From Fibrella aestuarina BUZ 2 (GTDB taxonomy: Bacteria; Bacteroidota; Bacteroidia; Cytophagales; Spirosomataceae): a stretch of 64,000 nt of DNA. A model generated the notes under the pieces. That model made no database searches, had not been told where the DNA came from, and saw nothing but the letters and a program-made list of their open reading frames with translations. A program made the translations under genes and the position numbers. Positions 18,567-26,631 of the stretch are shown one piece after another (position 1 is the first letter of the stretch; each line of letters begins with the position of its first letter). Location: assembly GCF_000331105.1 (NCBI RefSeq), contig NC_020054.1:6637799-6701798 (forward strand), written 5' to 3'.

Positions 18567-20621
18567 ATGAATAAACTATCTCTCTGGTTAGCCGCCACAG
18601 CGCTGGCTACCAGCCCGGCAATGGCCGTGTCGCCCCCCGTTAAGCCCGCGCCCCAAAAGCCCGGTGCCCCCCGCGACGAACGGAAGTACATCGACCCGAA
18701 AAACATGGACACCAATGTGCGGCCGGGCGATGATTTCTACCAGTATGCCAACGGGGCCTGGTTGAAAACCAACAAAATTCCGGCGTCGAAAACGTCGTGG
18801 GGTAGCTTCAACGAGCTGCGTGAAAAGAGCGTCGAGGCCATGCGCAGCCTGCTGGAAGAAGCCGCCCGTAACCCAAAGAAAAGCCGTCTTCAGCAGATGG
18901 TGGGTGATTTCTACGCCAGCGGTATGGACAGCCTCACCATTGAAAAGCGGGGCTGGGACCCACTCAAGCCCGATTTTGCCCGGGTTGACAAGCTCAAAAA
19001 TATGACCGACGTGCTCAACGAGCTGGCCTACCAACGGAAACAGAGCAACGGCATGCTGTTCAGCTTCTTCGTGGGACAGGACCGGAAGAACGTCAACAAA
19101 TACCTGCCGCAATTTGGTCAGGGCGGCACGACCCTGCCCGACCGCGACTATTACCTGAAAAACGATCCACGCAGCACCAAAATCCGCGACGCTTACCGCG
19201 ACCACCTCACTAAGATGCTGACGCTGGTGGGCGACCCGCAGCCCGCGCAGAACGCCGACAAGGTGCTGCAACTCGAAACGGCGCTGGCCCAGGCGCAGAT
19301 GGCCCGCGTGGAGATGCGCGACCCGTACAAGACGTACAATAAACTGACCGTCAAAGACTTCGACAAGATCACGCCGCACATCAACTGGGTCGATCAGATG
19401 AACCGGTTTGGCGTGAAAGGGCAGGATACCGTGCTGGTGGCCAACCTCCGTTTCTACAAAACGGTGGATAGCCTGCTGGTCGCCACGCCGATCAACGACC
19501 TGAAAACGTACATGCGCTGGAATCTGCTGAAAGGCGCGGCGCCCTACCTGAGCTCGCCGTTCGTGAAGCAAAATTTTGCCTTTACCCGCGTGCTGACCGG
19601 CCAGAAAGAGCAAACACCCCGTTGGCAGCGGATGAGTGGGCTCATCGACGGTACACTGGGCGACCTGCTGGGTCAGCTGTACGTGCAGCAGTATTTCAAG
19701 CCCGAAGCCAAGCAGCGGATGATGGTGCTGGTCGATAACCTTGAAGCATCGTTCAAAGAGCACATCAACGGGCTGGAATGGATGAGTGCCGATACCAAAA
19801 AGAAAGCACTCAATAAACTGGTGTCGTTCAAGCGTAAGATCGGTTATCCCGACAAGTGGAAGAATTACGACGGTGTCGTGGTCAAGCGTACCGATTTCTT
19901 CGGGAACGTCGAAGCGGCCGGTCAGTGGAGCTACAACTACATGATCAACCGCCTCGGCAAACCCGTTGATCGCACCGAATGGGGCATGACACCGCCGACC
20001 GTGAATGCCTACTACAGCCCCGTCAACAACGAAATCGCGTTTCCGGCGGCCATTCTTCAGTTTCCGTTCTTCGACGCCAACGCCGATGATGCCGTCAACT
20101 ACGGCGGTATCGGTGCCGTAATCGGCCACGAAATGACGCACGGCTTCGACGACTCGGGCCGACAGTATGATGCCGATGGTACCCTGCGGGACTGGTGGAC
20201 GGCCGAAGACGCCAGCAAGTTTAAGGAGCGGGCGGGCAAAGTTGAAGCGCAGTTTTTTGGCTATAAAGTGCTCGACACACTAGCTGTAAACGGCAAGCTG
20301 ACGCTGGGCGAAAACCTGGCGGACCTGGGCGGCCTGGCCATTGCGTACGATGCCTTCAAGAAAACAAATCAGGGGAAAGGCAACACCGCGATCGACGGCT
20401 TCACGCCCGATCAGCGCTTCTTCCTGTCGTGGGCGCAGGTGTGGCGCATCAATGTGCTGCCCGAACAGCAGGCGCAGCTGATCCTGACCGACCCGCACTC
20501 GCCCGGCCAATACCGCTGCAACGGACCATTGAGCAACATCGACGCCTGGTATACGGCCTTCAACGTGAAACCCGGCGATAAACTCTACAAGAAACCCGAC
20601 GACCGGATCCGGGTTTGGTAA
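18567..20621 (+). CDS. M13 family zinc metallopeptidase (PepO/neprilysin-like)
   Basis: The 684-residue protein has a signal peptide (MNKLSLWLAATALATSPAMA), an M13 N-terminal helical domain beginning NVRPGDDFYQYANGAWLKT, and a catalytic domain. The zinc motif is HEMTH at 521-525 in IGHEMTHGFDDSGRQ, and the third ligand is in GENLADLGGLAIAYDA. The C-terminus ends in IRVW, matching the conserved terminal tryptophan of the family. Such enzymes are periplasmic endopeptidases that cut short peptides. It is transcribed alone and followed by a strong terminator. Confidence 0.95.
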   Translation: MNKLSLWLAATALATSPAMAVSPPVKPAPQKPGAPRDERKYIDPKNMDTNVRPGDDFYQYANGAWLKTNKIPASKTSWGSFNELREKSVEAMRSLLEEAARNPKKSRLQQMVGDFYASGMDSLTIEKRGWDPLKPDFARVDKLKNMTDVLNELAYQRKQSNGMLFSFFVGQDRKNVNKYLPQFGQGGTTLPDRDYYLKNDPRSTKIRDAYRDHLTKMLTLVGDPQPAQNADKVLQLETALAQAQMARVEMRDPYKTYNKLTVKDFDKITPHINWVDQMNRFGVKGQDTVLVANLRFYKTVDSLLVATPINDLKTYMRWNLLKGAAPYLSSPFVKQNFAFTRVLTGQKEQTPRWQRMSGLIDGTLGDLLGQLYVQQYFKPEAKQRMMVLVDNLEASFKEHINGLEWMSADTKKKALNKLVSFKRKIGYPDKWKNYDGVVVKRTDFFGNVEAAGQWSYNYMINRLGKPVDRTEWGMTPPTVNAYYSPVNNEIAFPAAILQFPFFDANADDAVNYGGIGAVIGHEMTHGFDDSGRQYDADGTLRDWWTAEDASKFKERAGKVEAQFFGYKVLDTLAVNGKLTLGENLADLGGLAIAYDAFKKTNQGKGNTAIDGFTPDQRFFLSWAQVWRINVLPEQQAQLILTDPHSPGQYRCNGPLSNIDAWYTAFNVKPGDKLYKKPDDRIRVW

Positions 20622-20651
20622 TGAGTCGCTTTGGCTCGTTTGATTGACCAC

Positions 20652-20693
20652 AGGGGTCTGGGTACGTTCCCGAGCGGACGTACCCAGACCCCT
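20652..20693 (+). terminator. Hairpin terminator containing paired GTACGT motifs
   Basis: A perfect 16-base stem (20652-20667 with 20678-20693) and a ten-base loop are followed by TTCTCT. The left arm contains GGTACGTT, the octamer that is over-represented across the window, and the right arm contains the related GGACGTACCC. The motif is thus present as an inverted pair in the hairpin. Confidence 0.8.
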
Positions 20694-20785
20694 TCTCTAT
20701 GCCATAAACGGAGGATCATTAGCGAAAGCGGGACGTTTGGCCTTTTTTTGCAACCAGAAAACGGGCGCGTTTCCGTTGCGTAAGT

Positions 20786-22267
20786 ATGCTGTTATCCGAT
20801 CTAGTCTATAAAGTCTCCCTGCTGGCTACGGCCGGCCCCATGAGCGCCGAGGTAACCCACCTGACGATGGATTCGAGGCGCGTTGGGCCGGGGAGCTTGT
20901 TCATTGCCGTGCGGGGTACCGTTTCCGATGGCCACAGTTTCATCCCCAAAGCGATTGAACAGGGGGCGACCGCCATTCTGTGCGAAGAACTGCCTGCCGA
21001 GCGGCCCGAGGCCCTGCCCGAGTCGGTCACGTTTGTGCAGGTCGAGAATGCCCCCCGGGCGATGGGCTTCCTGGCAGCCAATTTCTACGGGCACCCGTCG
21101 AAAAAGATCAAGCTGGTCGGCGTGACGGGCACCAACGGCAAAACCTCGGTGGCTACCCTGCTCTTCCGGCTGTTCCGGGCGCTGGGCTACCGCTGCGGCC
21201 TGCTCTCGACGGTGCAGAATCAAATCGACGACGAGGTGATTCCGACCACGCACACCACGCCCGATGCCATCACGACCAACGAACTGCTGGTGAACATGAT
21301 CAAACACGGTTGTACGCACGTGTTCATGGAGGTCAGCTCCCACGCGGTGGTGCAGGAGCGCATTGCCGGGCTGCATTTCGTGGGGGGCATTTTCACCAAC
21401 ATCACCCACGACCACCTCGATTTTCACGGCACGTTCGATAACTACATCAAAGCCAAAAAAGGCTTTTTCGATCAGTTGCCGCGCTCGGCCTTTGCCCTGA
21501 CCAACGCCGACGACAAACGTGGGGCGGTGATGTTGCAAAACACGCTGGCTCGCAAAGAGAGCTACTCGCTCCAGTCGCTGGGAACGTTCAAAGGCAAGGT
21601 GCTGGCCGACGGCCTGTTTGGCATGGAAATGCTTGTCGATGAGCGACAGGTTTGGTTCAAACTCATCGGTCGGTTCAACGCCTACAACCTGCTGGCGGTG
21701 TATGGCGCGGCGGTGTTGCTGGGCGAAGACGAAGAGGCGATCCTGACCGAGCTATCGAGCCTGACGCCCCCGCCTGGCCGGTTCGAACAGGTGATTTCGC
21801 CGGATAAAATCGTCGGGATTGTCGATTACGCCCACACGCCCGACGCCCTGCAAAATGTGCTGGAAACCATCGACAGCCTTCGGCAAAGCAACGACTCGGG
21901 TGTACTGCCCCAGGTGATTACGGTGGTGGGTTGCGGCGGCAATCGCGATGCAGCCAAACGGCCCATCATGGCGCAGATTGCCTGCAAGCTCAGCGATCGG
22001 GTGATTCTGACCTCCGACAACCCGCGCTTTGAAGACCCTATGGCGATTTTGGAGCAGATGCAGGCGGGCATACCAGCGATCGATTACAAAAAGACGCGCA
22101 CAATCGAAGACCGCCGCGCGGCAATTCAGGCAGCAGTAGCCATGGCGCGCCCCCACGACATTATCTTGGTAGCGGGTAAAGGCCACGAAACCTACCAGGA
22201 TATTCAGGGCGTGAAATACGATTTCGACGACCGGCTTGAACTACGTAAAGCCTACCAAATCCGCTAA
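20786..22267 (+). CDS. murE: UDP-MurNAc-L-Ala-D-Glu:meso-DAP ligase
   Basis: The 493-residue protein is MurE, which adds the third stem-peptide residue to UDP-MurNAc-dipeptide using ATP. The ATP-binding loop is VTGTNGKTS (GTNGKT at 115-120), and the central domain has FTNITHDHLDFHGTFDNY. The C-terminal motif DNPRFEDP is the DNPR signature of meso-diaminopimelate-adding enzymes rather than lysine-adding ones, so the peptidoglycan should be DAP-type. That agrees with mpl at 55.6 kb. mraY follows in the same orientation. In most dcw clusters murE sits directly behind ftsI; here 9.4 kb of other genes intervene. Confidence 0.97.
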   Translation: MLLSDLVYKVSLLATAGPMSAEVTHLTMDSRRVGPGSLFIAVRGTVSDGHSFIPKAIEQGATAILCEELPAERPEALPESVTFVQVENAPRAMGFLAANFYGHPSKKIKLVGVTGTNGKTSVATLLFRLFRALGYRCGLLSTVQNQIDDEVIPTTHTTPDAITTNELLVNMIKHGCTHVFMEVSSHAVVQERIAGLHFVGGIFTNITHDHLDFHGTFDNYIKAKKGFFDQLPRSAFALTNADDKRGAVMLQNTLARKESYSLQSLGTFKGKVLADGLFGMEMLVDERQVWFKLIGRFNAYNLLAVYGAAVLLGEDEEAILTELSSLTPPPGRFEQVISPDKIVGIVDYAHTPDALQNVLETIDSLRQSNDSGVLPQVITVVGCGGNRDAAKRPIMAQIACKLSDRVILTSDNPRFEDPMAILEQMQAGIPAIDYKKTRTIEDRRAAIQAAVAMARPHDIILVAGKGHETYQDIQGVKYDFDDRLELRKAYQIR

Positions 22268-22272
22268 CTTTG
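22265..22272 (+). promoter_or_regulatory. Possible TAACTTTG promoter box overlapping the murE stop
   Basis: TAACTTTG begins at the murE stop codon and matches TAnnTTTG. It could give mraY an independent transcript that begins just ahead of the inverted repeat at 22278-22363. Confidence 0.35.
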
Positions 22273-22277
22273 ACACC

Positions 22278-22363
22278 AATGACTGAATGAGCGACTGAGC
22301 GAATACCTTCTATACGTCGCGTAGTCAAACCCATATATCCACTCATTCACTATTTCACTCATT
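22278..22363. repeat. Spacer-filling imperfect inverted repeat, murE-mraY
   Basis: The arms 22278-22300 and 22341-22363 (23 bases, 17 complementary) are made of ACTGAATGAG-like units on the left and CACTCATT-like units on the right. The left arm begins 10 bases after the murE stop and the right arm ends 5 bases before the mraY start. Confidence 0.65.
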
Positions 22364-22368
22364 AGCCA

Positions 22369-23580
22369 ATGCTCTATTACCTCTTTCAGTATCTCGACCG
22401 GAATTTCGATTTTCCTGGAGCGGGGGTTTTTCAATACATCTCGTTTCGGGCACTCGGCACGGTAGTGACGTCACTGCTCATCGCGGCGGTATTTGGTCGG
22501 CGGATCATCGACACGCTGCGGTCGCTGCAAATCGGGGAGTCGATCCGCGATCTGGGGCTGGAAGGGCAAATGCAGAAGCGCGGCACCCCCACGATGGGCG
22601 GCTTTATCATTCTGTCGTCGTTGCTGATTCCGGTGCTGCTGTTTGCCAAACTGTCCAACGTCTACATCATCCTGCTGCTGGTATCGGCCGTCTGGACGGG
22701 CCTGATTGGCTTTCTTGACGACTACATCAAGGTCTTTAAAAAGAACAAAGAGGGGTTACAGGGCAAGTTCAAAGTAGTCGGTCAGGTAGGACTGGGGCTC
22801 ATCGTGGGGCTCACGCTATCATTTAACCAGCACGTCAAAATCCGGGTGTACGACGCCCCGGTAGCCGGCTCGATCACGCGACAATTGACTCGTTATCAAG
22901 ACATTCACTCTACCGTCTCGACGATTCCATTCGTTAAAAACAACGAGTTCGATTATAGCTCGCTGCTGTTTGGCCTGGTCTCACCCGATTACACCTGGAT
23001 CATCTACACGCTGGCTTGTATTTTCATTATCACAGCCGTTTCCAACGGGGCCAACATCACCGACGGCATCGATGGGCTGGCGGCGGGCTCGTCGACGATC
23101 ATCGCGCTGACCCTGGCGGTGCTGGCTTACCTGTCGGGGAACGCCCGGTTCGCCGATTACCTCAACATCATGTACATCCCCAACTCGGGCGAGATCGTAA
23201 TTTTCTGCGCCGCCTTCATTGGGGCCTGTGTGGGCTTTCTTTGGTATAATTCCTACCCGGCGCAGGTCTTCATGGGCGACACGGGCAGCCTGATGCTCGG
23301 GGGGGTTATTGCGGTAATCTCGCTCAGTCTGCGCAAAGAACTGCTGATCCCGATCGTGTGCGGCATTTTCCTGGCCGAGCTGGTGTCGGTGATGCTTCAG
23401 GTCAGCTACTTCAAATACACCAAGAAGAAGTTTGGGGAAGGCCGACGGCTCTTGTTGATGTCGCCGTTACACCACCATTTTCAAAAGAAAGGCTACCATG
23501 AAGCCAAGATCGTTACCCGCTTCTGGATTGTGGGGATCATCTTGGCCGTTATGACGCTGGCCACGCTCAAATTGCGATAG
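22369..23580 (+). CDS. mraY: Phospho-N-acetylmuramoyl-pentapeptide-transferase
   Basis: The 403-residue polytopic membrane protein transfers phospho-MurNAc-pentapeptide to undecaprenyl phosphate, making lipid I. Diagnostic segments are [55 protein letters not shown] and the C-terminal [21 protein letters not shown]. About ten transmembrane helices are expected. The length, about 400 residues, is typical of Bacteroidota MraY. It lies downstream of murE, but murD does not follow; fabD does. Confidence 0.97.
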   Translation: MLYYLFQYLDRNFDFPGAGVFQYISFRALGTVVTSLLIAAVFGRRIIDTLRSLQIGESIRDLGLEGQMQKRGTPTMGGFIILSSLLIPVLLFAKLSNVYIILLLVSAVWTGLIGFLDDYIKVFKKNKEGLQGKFKVVGQVGLGLIVGLTLSFNQHVKIRVYDAPVAGSITRQLTRYQDIHSTVSTIPFVKNNEFDYSSLLFGLVSPDYTWIIYTLACIFIITAVSNGANITDGIDGLAAGSSTIIALTLAVLAYLSGNARFADYLNIMYIPNSGEIVIFCAAFIGACVGFLWYNSYPAQVFMGDTGSLMLGGVIAVISLSLRKELLIPIVCGIFLAELVSVMLQVSYFKYTKKKFGEGRRLLLMSPLHHHFQKKGYHEAKIVTRFWIVGIILAVMTLATLKLR

Positions 23581-23591
23581 GCCCTTCGGGT

Positions 23592-23724
23592 AGTCTTGAA
23601 AGTCATTCGAAAAGAAGTCCAACGTCAGGTGAGCCGCTTGCTGTAAAAGCGGTTTGCCGGCAGGCTGATCACTAAACCATGACTTTCGAGACTTTGGACT
23701 TCTTTTCGAACGACTTTCAAGACT
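23592..23724. repeat. Spacer-filling inverted repeat, mraY-fabD
   Basis: The arms 23592-23622 and 23694-23724 are 31 bases long with 30 complementary. The 71-base loop contains a second small hairpin (AGCCGCTT with AAGCGG). The left arm starts 11 bases after the mraY stop and the right arm ends 8 bases before the fabD start. Confidence 0.92.
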
Positions 23725-23732
23725 GAACGAGC

Positions 23733-24620
23733 ATGCAAGCAATCGTTTTTCCGGGTCAGGGTTCTCAGTTTACGGGGATGGGCCAGGCTTTGTACCAATC
23801 GTCGGAGCAGGCGAAAGACCTGATGGATCAGGCCGACGAGATTCTGGGTTTCTCGCTCACCAACATCATGTTTACGGGCACCGATGAGGAACTGAAACAG
23901 ACCAACGTAACGCAGCCCGCGATCTTTTTGCAGTCGGTGGCGCAAGCGCTTACCACCCCCGATTTTGCGCCGGACATGGTGGCCGGGCACTCGCTGGGTG
24001 AATTCTCGGCCCTGGTAGCGGCAGGGGCGCTCTCCTTTGCCGACGGGCTGCGGCTAGTGGCCCAACGCGCCGACGCCATGCAACGCGCCTGCGAACTGAA
24101 CCCCTCAACGATGGCGGCTATCCTGGGCCTGCCCGACGCGGTTATCGAGCAGATTTGCGAGGAGGTTACCGGCGAAACGGGCGAAATTGTGGTGCCTGCC
24201 AACTTCAACTGCCCCGGCCAGGTCGTGATTTCGGGCAGCAACGAAGGCATTCGGGTGGCCTGCGAACGGCTGAAAGCCGCCGGTGCCAAGCGGGCGTTAC
24301 CGCTGCCGGTGGGTGGCGCCTTTCACTCGCCCTTGATGGAACCGGCCCGCGCCGATCTGGCCCAGGCGATCGAAAACACCACGTTTCACACGCCGCATTG
24401 CCCGATCTACCAGAACGTCGACGCCCAACCCTCAACCGACGTACCCACGATTAAAGCGAACCTGATTGCCCAGCTCACCGCACCCGTCCGCTGGACGCAG
24501 TCGGTGGAGCGCATGGTGGCCGATGGCGCTACGACCTTCACCGAATGTGGCCCCGGCAAAGTATTACAGGGCTTAGTGAAAAAGATTGCTCCCAGCGTCG
24601 AAGTTGGTGGCCTCGCTTAA
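23733..24620 (+). CDS. fabD: Malonyl-CoA:ACP acyltransferase
   Basis: The 295-residue protein moves malonyl groups from coenzyme A to acyl carrier protein for fatty acid synthesis. The N-terminal FPGQGSQFTGMG, the nucleophile motif AGHSLGEFSAL with the catalytic serine, and the histidine-bearing PVGGAFHSPLM segment define the family, and the length is standard. It follows mraY in the same direction behind a long inverted repeat, and a strong bidirectional terminator lies after it. Other fab genes are not in the window. Confidence 0.97.
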   Translation: MQAIVFPGQGSQFTGMGQALYQSSEQAKDLMDQADEILGFSLTNIMFTGTDEELKQTNVTQPAIFLQSVAQALTTPDFAPDMVAGHSLGEFSALVAAGALSFADGLRLVAQRADAMQRACELNPSTMAAILGLPDAVIEQICEEVTGETGEIVVPANFNCPGQVVISGSNEGIRVACERLKAAGAKRALPLPVGGAFHSPLMEPARADLAQAIENTTFHTPHCPIYQNVDAQPSTDVPTIKANLIAQLTAPVRWTQSVERMVADGATTFTECGPGKVLQGLVKKIAPSVEVGGLA

Positions 24621-24630
24621 CCATCTCGCA

Positions 24631-24686
24631 TCGCCAAACAGAAGAGCCCACCCCTGATCAGGAGTGGGCTCTTCTGTTTGGCGATA
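24631..24686. terminator. Bidirectional terminator between fabD and the M28 peptidase gene
   Basis: A 26-base stem with one mismatch (24631-24656 with 24661-24686) and a four-base GATC loop lies between two convergent genes, 10 bases after the fabD stop and 13 bases before the end of the peptidase gene. Confidence 0.85.
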
Positions 24687-24699
24687 GCCTGAAGCGTGC

Positions 24700-26331
24700 T
24701 TAGGGCTTGTTGCTGTCTACTTTCAAGCGTTCGTCGCGGTTGGCAATTTCCCAGGCGGTGTAGAACACAAGCCGGGCTGTTTTCTCGGCCAGTTTGAAGT
24801 CAATCTTGTCGACATCGTCGGTCGGGCGGTGGTAGTCGGCATGCAACCCATTGAAATAGAAGATGATGGGTATTTTATGCTTGGCAAAATTGTAGTGGTC
24901 TGAGCGGTAATAGATGCGCTCAGGGTCCTGCGGATCGTTGTACTTGTAATCCAGCTCCATTTTGGTGTGTTCGGCGTTCTGCGCTTCGCTGATCTTGTGC
25001 AGATCGCTCGACAGCTTGTCGGAGCCGATCACGTAGATGTAGTTGTCGTTGGGCTGCTTGTTCTTGTGCAGATCGTCCACGCGGCCCACCATGTCGATGT
25101 TGAGGTCGGCTACGGTATTTTCCAGCGGCAGTACGGGGCTGAAATCGGCGTAGTATTCCGAACCCAGCAGCCCTTTCTCTTCGCCCACCACCGTCAGGAA
25201 CAGTACCGACCGGCGCGGTCCCTTGCCTTCGGCTTTGGCCTGACTGAAAGCCTGCGCCAGTTCAAGCACCGACACCGTACCCGAGCCGTCGTCGTTCGCG
25301 CCGTTGTTGATCTGCCCGTCGGGGCTGATTCCGATGTGGTCGTAATGGCCCGACACGATCAGCACCTCGTCTTTCTTATCGGTTCCTTCGAGGTAGCCCA
25401 TCACGTTTTCGGTCTGCACGTTTTCGTCTTTCCGTTCGGCCTTTACGCTCGCCTTACCGGCAAACTTGCCAACGGTGCTCGTGCCCATGCGGGTGATCTG
25501 CTCCAGCCCTTTCCGGAACTTGTCGGGTTTCTGGCCCAGCAACGCCGCACCCATATCGGTCGATACCACGAACGTACCCACCGAGCCTGTGTTTTCGGCA
25601 CCGGGTTTCAGGCCAAGGCGGTTAAAGCGCTGTTGCAGGGCGGCGCGCTCGCTCATCAGGCGTTTAAACCCGGCGGCATCTTCCATCGACACGATGAATA
25701 CCTGCGCGGCCCCTTTGTCCTTGGCAGCCGTTACTTTCGCCCGCCAGCTATCAGGTTTTCCCCATTTTGATGGCTCCTTACCACCGCTGACAGCCGAGCC
25801 ACCATCGGCATTTTTGGGCTCGCCGTCGAGCATCACCACCGCTTTGCCCTTCACGTCGAGGTTCACGTAATCGTTAAACTTATCGTCGACGATGCCGTAG
25901 TTTACGAAAACGGTTTCGTAGTTGGTTTCGGTGGGCACCGAAAACAGGCCATTCACCAGAAAGTCGGTCAGGTACGTAAACGACTTGCCGTCGGCTTTCA
26001 CGTTCAGGTCACCCCACGTTTTCTTGTAAAGGGTAAACGGTTGCAGATAGCCCATGGAGCCGTCGGCCTGCTTTACAATCGGCTTCAAGCCAAACTGGGC
26101 AAACTGACTGGCGATGTAGGCGGCCGCTTTTTTCTGGCCGCGCGTACCGGTTTCGCGGCCTTCCATATCGTCGGCCGCCAGAATGCGAAGGTGTTTTTCG
26201 AGGTCAGCGGCCGAAACGGTCTGTGCGTAAGTGGTTGCCGCCGACGAAACGGGGGCGGGCGCCTGAGCCAGCAACAGGTGGCCAGTCAGGGTGAGCAGGC
26301 CGGTCAGCCGACCGGCGCGAATGAAGTGCAT
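24700..26331 (-). CDS. M28 family aminopeptidase-like zinc peptidase with PA domain
   Basis: The 543-residue secreted protein has a signal sequence (GLLTLTGHLLLAQA), a protease-associated insert region, and a co-catalytic M28 domain. Metal-binding segments are SGHYDHIG, NNGANDDGSGTVSVLELA and VVGEEKGLLGSEYYAD, followed by NIDMVGRVDD and RSDHYNFAKHKIP, giving the full His/Asp/Glu-Glu/Asp/His set. It is expected to release N-terminal residues from peptides in the periplasm or outside the cell. A TATTTTTG box lies upstream on the minus strand (26419-26426), and the gene appears to be monocistronic. Confidence 0.93.
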   Translation of the reverse strand: MHFIRAGRLTGLLTLTGHLLLAQAPAPVSSAATTYAQTVSAADLEKHLRILAADDMEGRETGTRGQKKAAAYIASQFAQFGLKPIVKQADGSMGYLQPFTLYKKTWGDLNVKADGKSFTYLTDFLVNGLFSVPTETNYETVFVNYGIVDDKFNDYVNLDVKGKAVVMLDGEPKNADGGSAVSGGKEPSKWGKPDSWRAKVTAAKDKGAAQVFIVSMEDAAGFKRLMSERAALQQRFNRLGLKPGAENTGSVGTFVVSTDMGAALLGQKPDKFRKGLEQITRMGTSTVGKFAGKASVKAERKDENVQTENVMGYLEGTDKKDEVLIVSGHYDHIGISPDGQINNGANDDGSGTVSVLELAQAFSQAKAEGKGPRRSVLFLTVVGEEKGLLGSEYYADFSPVLPLENTVADLNIDMVGRVDDLHKNKQPNDNYIYVIGSDKLSSDLHKISEAQNAEHTKMELDYKYNDPQDPERIYYRSDHYNFAKHKIPIIFYFNGLHADYHRPTDDVDKIDFKLAEKTARLVFYTAWEIANRDERLKVDSNKP

Positions 26332-26631
26332 AAGCGGTTGAAAGTAGTTAATGCTCTACGCCCAATGCCACCCGTAAACGGGTTTGTTCATTGACCATAA
26401 AACCGGAAATAGACACTGCAAAAATAAACGTTTAGGCGGCACAAGCCGGTATGTTTTACAGCAGCGATTTAACCCAATCTAGCAAAATTTAATAGGCTTT
26501 TGATCAGATTAACTACCTGTCAAACAGGCCCATTTACTTGAAAAAGAAGAAATTTATGCGTAAACTCAACGATAAGAAGCCACTCGTCTGCTTTTAGTCA
26601 GGCAGGCTTTGTGCCAGATCGTAGGTAACAC
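26332..26631. other. Divergent intergenic region with no gene recognised
   Basis: These 300 bases are clearly more AT-rich than the flanking genes and hold the minus-strand promoter of the M28 peptidase gene. Only tiny frames without family features are present. No clean TAnnTTTG box was found for the cytochrome gene on the plus strand. Confidence 0.5.
26419..26426 (-). promoter_or_regulatory. TATTTTTG promoter box for the M28 peptidase gene
   Basis: Read on the minus strand, TATTTTTG matches TAnnTTTG, and CTTGTG lies about 18-19 bases upstream as a possible -33 element. The leader would be about 80 bases. Confidence 0.5.

Noticed and set aside
18588..20141. 517-codon frame antisense to the M13 peptidase gene
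   Set aside because: The M13 protein is certain, and long antisense frames are expected in high-GC genes with strong third-position bias. The same applies to long antisense frames within lon, the hydantoinase gene and mpl.
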